Source: Burkholderiaceae bacterium
GTDB taxonomy: Bacteria; Pseudomonadota; Gammaproteobacteria; Burkholderiales; Burkholderiaceae_C
Direction: 5' to 3'
Length of the DNA: 64,000 nucleotides
Assembly: GCA_019745555.1 (NCBI GenBank)
Contig: JAIESX010000006.1
Coordinates: forward strand, 124,001-188,000
Under the pieces are notes generated by a model, which ran no database searches, was not told where the DNA came from, and worked only from the letters and a program-made list of their open reading frames with translations. How positions within the stretch are numbered: the stretch's first letter is position 1; every line of letters starts with the position of its first letter. Both the position numbers and the translations under genes were made by a program. Of the stretch, positions 58,811 through 64,000 are shown one piece after another.

Positions 58811-59575
58811 CTAGCGCGGTGCCATGCGCAGCGCGCCATCGAGGCGGATCACCTCGCCATTGAGGTGGCCGTTGCTGACGATGTGGGCGGCGAGCTGGGC
58901 GAATTCCTCCGGATGGCCCAGGCGTTTGGGGAAGGGGATGGAGGCGGCCAGCGAGGCCTGCACTTCCTCGGGCAGCTCCTTCATCAGCGGTGTGGCGAAG
59001 AGGCCGGGTGCCACGGTGCAGACGCGGATGCCGTGCTGGGCCAGATCGCGTGCCATGGGCAGGGTCATGCCGACCAGGCCGCCCTTGGACGCGCTGTAGG
59101 CCTGCTGGCCGACCTGGCCGTCGAAGGCGGCGACCGAGGCGGTGAACATCATCACGCCGCGTTCGCCGTCTTCGAGCGGATCGAGTTTGACGCAGGCTGC
59201 GGCAAACAGGCGGCTGATGTTGTAGCTGCCGATCAGGTTGACATTGATGACGCGCGTGAAGTCTTCCAGCGGCGCGGGCTGGCCGTCCTTGCCGACGATG
59301 CGCTTGGCCGTGCCGATGCCGGCGATGTTCATGAGGATGCGCGCCGGGCCGTGGGCGGCGGCGGCCTTGGCCAGTGCGGCCGTCACGCTGTCGGTGTTGG
59401 TGATGTCGCAGACGCAGGCGACGCCGCCAATCTCGGCCGCAACCTTCTCGGCGAGCGCGGCGTTCACGTCGAGCACGGCGACCCTGGCGCCCAGGCGTGC
59501 CAGTTCACGCGCCGTGGCTTCGCCCAGGCCGGAGGCGCCGCCGGTGACGAGAGCTGCTTGTCCTTGGATCTTCAT
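58811..59575 (-). CDS. 3-hydroxyacyl-CoA dehydrogenase, HSD10-like SDR
   Basis: A 254-aa SDR close to type II 3-hydroxyacyl-CoA dehydrogenase (HSD17B10). Signatures are ALVTGGASGLGEATARELARLGARVAVLDVN (NAD-binding Rossmann with acidic Asp ending beta-2), NIAGIG, MMFTASVAAFDGQVGQQAYSASKGG (catalytic Ser and YxxxK) and PGLFATPLMKELP, then NGEVIRLDGALRM. It should oxidise a 3-hydroxyacyl-CoA to 3-ketoacyl-CoA with NAD. The ligase gene lies 8 bp upstream; the Bug gene 50 bp downstream. Confidence 0.93.
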   Translation of the reverse strand: MKIQGQAALVTGGASGLGEATARELARLGARVAVLDVNAALAEKVAAEIGGVACVCDITNTDSVTAALAKAAAAHGPARILMNIAGIGTAKRIVGKDGQPAPLEDFTRVINVNLIGSYNISRLFAAACVKLDPLEDGERGVMMFTASVAAFDGQVGQQAYSASKGGLVGMTLPMARDLAQHGIRVCTVAPGLFATPLMKELPEEVQASLAASIPFPKRLGHPEEFAQLAAHIVSNGHLNGEVIRLDGALRMAPR

Positions 59576-59583
59576 ACGGTGGT

Positions 59584-61455
59584 TCAGGCTTGGGGTTTGA
59601 GGATGCCGGGGGCGGTGTCGTCGTGCAGGGCCTGCACGAGCGCATCACGGTGCTTGAGCACGGCGCGCTGGTTGATCGAGCCCTTGTCGGTGACCTCGCC
59701 CTTGTCGATCGAGGGCGGCTCGGCGAGCAGCAGGGCGCGCGCGATGCGGTTGGCGCTGCCGGTGGCCTGGCGGGCCAGTTCGTTGATCACGGCCTGGAAG
59801 CGGTCGCGCACGGGGGCGCTGGCCAGCACGTCCGGCCACGGTGCGTCGGCCGGCAGGCCGCTGACGCTGCGGCAGGCGGGCGAGGGGAAGATCAGCGCGC
59901 CGACCTCCTTCATGTTCAGGCCCGTGAGCACCACGTCCTGCACATAGGGCGCGCCGGTGACGATGACCTTGGCGCGCATCGGGCCCACGCTGACGAAGGT
60001 GCCGGTGGAGAGTTTGAAGTCCTCGGCGATACGGCCGTCGAATTTCAGGCCGCGGTGGATGTCCTGCGGGTCGATCCACTGTACGGCGTCGCCGGTGCAC
60101 AGATAACCTTCCTCGTCGAAGGCCTCGCGCGTGGCCTGCTCGGAGCGCCAGTAGCCCGGCGTGACATTGGGGCCCTTGTAGCGGACCTCGGTCTTGCCGT
60201 CCACATCGACGAGCTTAAGTGTCATGCCGGGCACGGGCGTGCCGATGTCGCCGGCTTTCACATTGGGGCTGTTGGTGAACATGGCCGAGGGCGCGGACTC
60301 GGTCATGCCCAGGCCGGTGGCCATGACGATGCGCTCACCCACTTCGGCTTCGGCAGTCTGGTGCAGGCTGTCCCAGACGGGCTGGGCCAGGCCGGCGCCC
60401 GAGTAGAAGAACATGCGCACACGAGACAGCAGCTTCTTGCGCAGCGCTTCGTCGGTCTTCATGGCCTGGGCGATCATCTCGAAGCCCGTGGGCACGTTGA
60501 AGTACAGCGTGGGGGCGATCTCGCGCAAATTGCGCAGGGTCTCGCCGATGAGCGCGGCCGTGGGCTTGCCGTCGTCGATGTAGAGGGTGCCGCCGTGCAT
60601 CAGCGTCAGGCCCACGTTGTGGTTGCCGCCGAAGGTGTGGTTCCAGGGCAGCCAGTCCACGAAGATGGGCGGGGCCTCGGCGATCACCGGCATGGACAGC
60701 GTGATCTGCTGCAGGTTGGCGCACCACATGCGGTGCGTGTTGATCACCGGCTTGGGCATCTTCGTGGAGCCCGAGGTGAAGAGGAACTTGGCGATGGTGT
60801 CGGGTCGCACGGCGTGCATGGCCGCGTCCACCACCTCGGTCGCGGCGGTGTTGCGCAGCGCATCAAAGGCCGTGGTCTGCCGGCCGTCGATGCTGCCCTG
60901 GGCCAGCACGACCTCGATGTCGCTGCTGACCGTGGCCTGGATCGCCTTGCCGTAGCGCGCGCCATCGGCGGCGTAGACCAAGCCTGGGGTGAGCGTGGCC
61001 AGCACATGCTTGAGTTTGTCGTAGTCCTGGCTCACCGTGGCATAGGCCGGCGAGACGGGGCAGTACGGGATGCCGGCGTAGATGCAGCCCAGCGAGAGCA
61101 GGGCATGTTCCAGCGTGTTCTCGCTCAGGATCACCACGGGGCGCTCGGCGCTGAGCTTGCGGTCCAGCAGGGCCTGGCCGATACGGCGTGCGGCTTCGAG
61201 CGCCTGGGCGTAGCTGATGCGCTGCCATTCGCCGGTGCGGCCTTCGCCGAGCTGTTCGCGGCGTGCCATGAAGGTGCGCCCGGGTTCGGCCTCGGCCCAG
61301 TGGACCAGGAAGTCGCTGAGGCGGCGCGCGTAGGCGCCCAGGGGCAGCTCGGCCTGCACATAGCGGGTGCCGGGTGCACCTTCACGCACCGTGACGCGGG
61401 TCACGCCAAAAGGCACGGGGCGGTAGCGCGGGGAGGTCTTCGTCGTCTCGCTCAT
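59584..61455 (-). CDS. fcs: Feruloyl-CoA synthase-type acid-CoA ligase
   Basis: AMP-forming acyl-CoA ligase of the feruloyl-CoA synthase family, 623 aa. Order of motifs: GVTRVTVREGAPGTRYVQAELPLGAYARRLSDFLVHWA, the AMP-loop KFLFTSGSTKMPKPVINTHRMWCANL (A3, with Lys in SGSTKMPK where Gly is common), VDWLPWNHTFGGNHNVGLTLMHGGTLYIDDG, GLGMTESAPSAMFTNSP, YKGPNVTPGYWRSEQATREAFDEEGYLCTGDAVQW, and a C-terminal domain with KLSTGTFVSVGPMRAKVI. It activates an aryl- or phenylpropenoid-type carboxylic acid; ferulate is the family archetype, not proven here. Confidence 0.87.
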   Translation of the reverse strand: MSETTKTSPRYRPVPFGVTRVTVREGAPGTRYVQAELPLGAYARRLSDFLVHWAEAEPGRTFMARREQLGEGRTGEWQRISYAQALEAARRIGQALLDRKLSAERPVVILSENTLEHALLSLGCIYAGIPYCPVSPAYATVSQDYDKLKHVLATLTPGLVYAADGARYGKAIQATVSSDIEVVLAQGSIDGRQTTAFDALRNTAATEVVDAAMHAVRPDTIAKFLFTSGSTKMPKPVINTHRMWCANLQQITLSMPVIAEAPPIFVDWLPWNHTFGGNHNVGLTLMHGGTLYIDDGKPTAALIGETLRNLREIAPTLYFNVPTGFEMIAQAMKTDEALRKKLLSRVRMFFYSGAGLAQPVWDSLHQTAEAEVGERIVMATGLGMTESAPSAMFTNSPNVKAGDIGTPVPGMTLKLVDVDGKTEVRYKGPNVTPGYWRSEQATREAFDEEGYLCTGDAVQWIDPQDIHRGLKFDGRIAEDFKLSTGTFVSVGPMRAKVIVTGAPYVQDVVLTGLNMKEVGALIFPSPACRSVSGLPADAPWPDVLASAPVRDRFQAVINELARQATGSANRIARALLLAEPPSIDKGEVTDKGSINQRAVLKHRDALVQALHDDTAPGILKPQA

Positions 61456-61481
61456 GGATCGTTTCGTATTCGGGGAAGTTG

Positions 61482-62264
61482 TCAGCCCTTGCTGACTTTG
61501 GCGGCCTTGCCATCAAGGAAGGCGCGCACGCGTTGTTTGGCTTCGGGCGCGCTCTGGGCAATGGCGGCCATCATGGCTTCGGTGAGGAAACCCTGGTCGG
61601 CCGGCTGTTCGGCAATGCGGGGCAGGGCGTGGATCAGGGCGTAGTTGGTCAGTGGCGCGTTCTGCGCCACACGCACGGCCAGCTCGTAGGCCTTCTCGAA
61701 GGCCGTGCCCTGGGGCACGAGGTACTGGGCGAAACCTACTTTCTCGCCGTCAGCAGCGTTGTAGACGCGGCCCGTCAGCATCATGTCGGTCATGCGCGCG
61801 GCGCCGATCAGGCGCGGGATGCGCACCGCACCGCCGCCACCCACGAAGATGCCCCGCGAGCCCTCGGGCAGGGCGTAGAAGGTGGATTCGTCGGCCACAC
61901 GGATGTGGCAGGCGCTGGCCAACTCCAGGCCGCCGCCCACGACCGCGCCGTGCAGCGCCGCGATGACCGGCACCGGGCCGTACTGCACCTGCTCCAGAGC
62001 GGCATGCCACATGCGTGAGTGGTGCAGGCCCTGGCCGGCGTCACGTTCTTTCAGTTCGCTCAGGTCCAGGCCGGCGCAGAAGTGTTCACCCTCGCCGTCG
62101 ATGACGGCAGCGCGCACGCCCTCGGGCATGTTCTCGAACAGCTGGCGGATAGCCAGGATCAGGCCGTCGTTGAGCGCGTTGCGCTTGGCAGGCCGGGTGA
62201 GGCGGATCACGGCGATTTCCTGGTGTTCGCCGCGGCGCTCGAAGTGGATGTCAGGGTTCTTCAT
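61482..62264 (-). CDS. Enoyl-CoA hydratase/isomerase (crotonase) family protein
   Basis: A 260-aa crotonase. Oxyanion-hole residues lie in GEGEHFCAGLDLSELKERD and AALHGAVVGGGLELASACHIRVA; the usual Glu in GLDEIRVA-type catalytic position is not clear, and LPEGSRGIFVGGGGAVRIPRLIG replaces the standard PEVGLGL region. Expected to hydrate the enoyl-CoA formed after CoA ligation or to cleave it. ATG 62264 (MKNPDIHFERR) is used; the track start 62315 includes the operator. First gene of the minus-strand set; fcs follows by 26 bp. Confidence 0.88.
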   Translation of the reverse strand: MKNPDIHFERRGEHQEIAVIRLTRPAKRNALNDGLILAIRQLFENMPEGVRAAVIDGEGEHFCAGLDLSELKERDAGQGLHHSRMWHAALEQVQYGPVPVIAALHGAVVGGGLELASACHIRVADESTFYALPEGSRGIFVGGGGAVRIPRLIGAARMTDMMLTGRVYNAADGEKVGFAQYLVPQGTAFEKAYELAVRVAQNAPLTNYALIHALPRIAEQPADQGFLTEAMMAAIAQSAPEAKQRVRAFLDGKAAKVSKG

Positions 62265-62286
62265 CTTGCGTTTCTTTCGGGAATCG

Positions 62287-62315
62287 ATTATGGTTATGAA
62301 ATATAACCAATTCAA
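62287..62315 (-). promoter_or_regulatory. Catabolic operon promoter with operator in the spacer
   Basis: On the minus strand, -35 TTGAAT (62315-62310), 17-bp spacer, -10 CATAAT (62292-62287). The inverted repeat TGGTTAT-GAAAT-ATAACCA (62291-62309; 7-bp arms) occupies the spacer almost exactly. A plus-strand -10-like TATAAC (62302-62307) for the amidohydrolase lies in the same element, so one bound regulator could silence both directions. Confidence 0.7.
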
Positions 62316-62350
62316 GCAAGCGCCGCCTGCTTTTCATCAGTGTTTACCCT

Positions 62351-62372
62351 AGGCCACCGGATCCGGTGGCCT
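62351..62372. repeat. 22-bp perfect palindrome in the amidohydrolase leader
   Basis: AGGCCACCGGATCCGGTGGCCT is fully palindromic over 22 bp. It lies 16 bp upstream of ATG 62389 and right before the GGAG Shine-Dalgarno. It can form a strong RNA hairpin or a second operator. Confidence 0.6.
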
Positions 62373-62388
62373 CAGCCCGGAGCCGGTC

Positions 62389-63255
62389 ATGGACCACAAG
62401 AACCTCATCGCCATCGATGTCCACACGCACGCCGAAGTCAGCTGCTGGAACCCCTTCGACAACTATGGCGAGGAGTACGACCGCGCCGCAGACAAGTATT
62501 TCCGCTCCAACCGCCGCCCGACGATTGCCGAGACGGTGGCCTATTACCGTGAGCGCAAGATCGGCCTGATCATGTTCACGGTGGACAGCGAGGCCCAGCT
62601 GGGCCGTCGCCGCATCCCGAACGAGGAGATTGCCGAGGCCGCCAAGGCCAACAGCGACATGATGATGGCCTTTGCCAGCATCGACCCGCACAAGGGCAAG
62701 ATGGGCGCGCGCGAGGCGCGCCGCCTGATCGAGGAGCACGGCGTCAAGGGCTTCAAGTTCCACCCCACGGTGCAGGGCTATCACCCCTACGACAAGATGG
62801 CGTGGCCCATCTACGAGGTGATCGCCGAGTACAAGATGCCGGCCATCTTCCACACCGGCCACAGCGGCATCGGCAGCGGCATGCGCTGCGGCGGGGGGCT
62901 GCGCCTGGAGTACAGCAACCCCATCCATCTGGATGACGTGGCGATCGACTTCCCCGACATGCAGATTGTGATGGCGCACCCGAGCTGGCCCTGGCAGGAC
63001 GAGGCCTTGAGCGTGGCCATGCACAAGCCCAATGTCTGGATCGACCTGTCGGGCTGGAGCCCCAAGTACTTTCCCAAGCAGCTCGTGCAGTACGCCAATA
63101 CCCTGCTCAAGGACCGCATGCTGTTCGGCAGCGACTATCCGCTGATCACGCCCGAGCGTTGGATGAAGGATTTCGAGGAAGCCGGCTTCAAGCCCGAGGT
63201 CATGCCCGGCATCCTCAAGGACAACGCGGTGCGACTGCTGGGCTTGGCGCCCTGA
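62389..63255 (+). CDS. Amidohydrolase-2 family metal-dependent hydrolase
   Basis: A 288-aa TIM-barrel protein of the amidohydrolase 2 (ACMSD-like) family. Metal ligands are visible as HTHAEVS near residue 11, HPTVQGYHPYD, IFHTGHSGIG, VMAHPSWPWQDEA and FGSDYPLITPERW (catalytic Asp). Relatives catalyse decarboxylation or C-C/C-O hydrolysis, e.g. 4-oxalomesaconate hydratase, gamma-resorcylate decarboxylase. It is divergent from the crotonase-fcs set across the shared operator. Reaction unknown; C-C cleavage in place of a thiolase is a speculation. Confidence 0.87.
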   Translation: MDHKNLIAIDVHTHAEVSCWNPFDNYGEEYDRAADKYFRSNRRPTIAETVAYYRERKIGLIMFTVDSEAQLGRRRIPNEEIAEAAKANSDMMMAFASIDPHKGKMGAREARRLIEEHGVKGFKFHPTVQGYHPYDKMAWPIYEVIAEYKMPAIFHTGHSGIGSGMRCGGGLRLEYSNPIHLDDVAIDFPDMQIVMAHPSWPWQDEALSVAMHKPNVWIDLSGWSPKYFPKQLVQYANTLLKDRMLFGSDYPLITPERWMKDFEEAGFKPEVMPGILKDNAVRLLGLAP

Positions 63256-63320
63256 GCCCGGGCTGGCTTGTCAGGCCCGATTGGACCTGCTAAGGTTGCC
63301 GCCCAATACTGGAGGCGGCC

Positions 63321-63629
63321 ATGATCAGCAATTTCGAGCAGGTCCACAACTACTACGAACGTCTGGTGTTCGAAGAGGTGCTGCGCCGCGCGGCCAAGCG
63401 CCCGGACCTCATGCCCGATGCCCTGGCCGACATCGCCTGCGTCGCGCTCAACCGCCTGCCGGCGCGTTATGTGCGCCACGACGTGGACCTGATGTTCTAC
63501 CTGACCGAGCACGAGCGCCACGCCATCGAACTTTCGCTGGAAGCGGCGCTGGACTATGCCTTCCGCCTGGTCAGCGAACGCTCCAGTCACGGCAAGCCCT
63601 ATGCGGGGACTGAAAAAAAGGCGGCCTGA
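63321..63629 (+). CDS. ComFB-like protein
   Basis: A 102-aa protein matching the ComFB family: NYYERLVFEEVLRRAAKRPDLMPDALADIACVALNRLPARYVRHDVDLMFYLTEHERHAIE. Members are linked to competence and, in some bacteria, bind cyclic dinucleotides. The GGAGG before ATG 63321 supports the start. It is isolated from comEC and ends in the terminator that follows. Confidence 0.82.
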   Translation: MISNFEQVHNYYERLVFEEVLRRAAKRPDLMPDALADIACVALNRLPARYVRHDVDLMFYLTEHERHAIELSLEAALDYAFRLVSERSSHGKPYAGTEKKAA

Positions 63630-63643
63630 AGGCCGCCTTTTTT
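63613..63643. terminator. Bidirectional terminator between comFB-like and metE-like genes
   Basis: AAAAAAAGGCGGCC-TGAA-GGCCGCCTTTTTT: GGCGGCC stem with flanking A and T tracts, overlapping the ComFB stop codon. Confidence 0.9.
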
Positions 63644-63659
63644 CTGAGCCAGTCCAGCC

Positions 63660-64000
63660 TCAGGCGCGGCCCCAGACTTCCTGGGCCGTCTCGATCACCA
63701 GGCGCAGCTTGGCGCGCTGGTCCTCCACCGCGATGTCGTTGCCGTGCACGGTGCTGGAGAAGCCGCACTGGGGCGAGAGGCAGAGCTGCTCCAGGGGCAC
63801 GTACTTGGCGGCTTCATCGATGCGGCGCTTGAGATCGTCCTTGGATTCGAGCTTGCCGAACTTGGTGGTCACCAGGCCCAGCACCACGATCTTGCCCGGC
63901 GCGAGGAAGCGCAGGGGGCGGAAATCGCCGCTGCGGTCGTCGTCGTACTCCAGGAAGTAGGCATCGAGGTTCATCTCCTTGAGCAGGGCCTCGGCCACGG
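63660..64000 (-). CDS. MetE-like (UROD/methionine synthase superfamily) protein, N-terminus outside window
   Basis: The C-terminal ~112 residues of a protein with FGKLESKDDLKRRIDEAAKYVPLEQLCLSPQCGFSST, which is the zinc-binding Cys motif of cobalamin-independent methionine synthase C-terminal domain (LSPQCGFSS). The frame stays open to base 64000, so the start is beyond the window; the track's first codon (GTG 63998) is probably internal. Whether it is full MetE or the shorter MetE-like methyltransferase cannot be told. Confidence 0.85.
   Translation of the reverse strand, partial: VAEALLKEMNLDAYFLEYDDDRSGDFRPLRFLAPGKIVVLGLVTTKFGKLESKDDLKRRIDEAAKYVPLEQLCLSPQCGFSSTVHGNDIAVEDQRAKLRLVIETAQEVWGRA

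Noticed and set aside
59590-61644. 684-aa plus-strand ORF opposite fcs
   Set aside because: Antisense shadow with no recognisable domain. The ligase motifs are on the minus strand.
55537-63255. Reading the cluster as the classic Fcs/Ech vanillin route
   Set aside because: The crotonase does not show the feruloyl-CoA hydratase/lyase-type sequence I recall, no vanillin dehydrogenase is present, and the acyl-CoA dehydrogenase and HSD10-like SDR point to beta-oxidation instead.

Overview
The window is GC-rich, densely packed chromosomal DNA of a betaproteobacterium. Gene content and order point to Burkholderiales, most likely Comamonadaceae: purM / AI-2E permease / hda / HAD-IB / pcnB / folK, parE / transglycosylase / parC, argD-argF beside a DUF3579 gene, and short GCTA-N9-TAGC repeats of a type I recall from that family. 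No genus is assigned. There is no rRNA, tRNA, CRISPR array, IS element or prophage, and no intergenic gap exceeds 300 bases. Both window ends cut genes: pyrG at the left (minus strand) and a MetE-like methyltransferase at the right (minus strand).

Layout. 1-10.7 kb: nucleotide and cofactor genes (pyrG, coaBC, dut), slyD facing a ribosomal oxygenase gene, a small Ala/Pro-rich lipoprotein with a strong promoter, dapA-bamC, and a minus-strand unit of MFS permease, a 42-residue membrane protein missing from the ORF track, an SDR and a methyltransferase. 10.8-17.4 kb: the topoisomerase IV genes parE and parC flank a secreted lytic transglycosylase gene, with a LexA-box-like palindrome upstream of parE; a flavin monooxygenase and a Cys-cluster protein follow. 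17.5-30 kb: argD-argF, DUF3579, rpsT, murJ, a SirB1-type protein, an orphan ParA, purM, and the overlapping permease-hda-HAD genes followed by pcnB-folK. 30-42.4 kb: a chemoreceptor, RidA, TgpA-like transglutaminase, mltB (antisense-overlapping an HDOD gene), comEC, DUF58-MoxR, an HDAC-family hydrolase and a DsrE-like protein. 42.5-55.4 kb: an MscS channel, etfBA with palindromic operator candidates, an acyl-CoA dehydrogenase, a nitronate-monooxygenase-type enzyme, an EptA remnant lacking its catalytic domain, an MBL/beta-CASP protein, and grpE-dnaK-dnaJ behind a near-perfect sigma-32 promoter.

55.5-63.3 kb is the clearest accessory region. A six-gene minus-strand set (crotonase, feruloyl-CoA-synthase-type ligase, HSD10-like dehydrogenase, Bug-family binding protein, acyl-CoA dehydrogenase, MarR regulator) is divergent from an amidohydrolase-2 gene. 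The crotonase promoter carries a 19-bp inverted repeat that fills its -35/-10 spacer. This looks like a MarR-controlled CoA-dependent catabolic module for an aryl- or cycloalkyl-propanoid-type acid. It has no thiolase, which raises the possibility that the amidohydrolase takes part in the final cleavage. This is the best candidate for an undescribed system here.

Sequence-wide signals: several genes have a -10 hexamer ending 8-9 nt before the ATG and no Shine-Dalgarno sequence (coaBC, parE, FAD monooxygenase, murJ, mscS), suggesting leaderless mRNAs; and five copies of a 17-nt GCTA-N9-TAGC-type repeat, one inside the coaBC reading frame.
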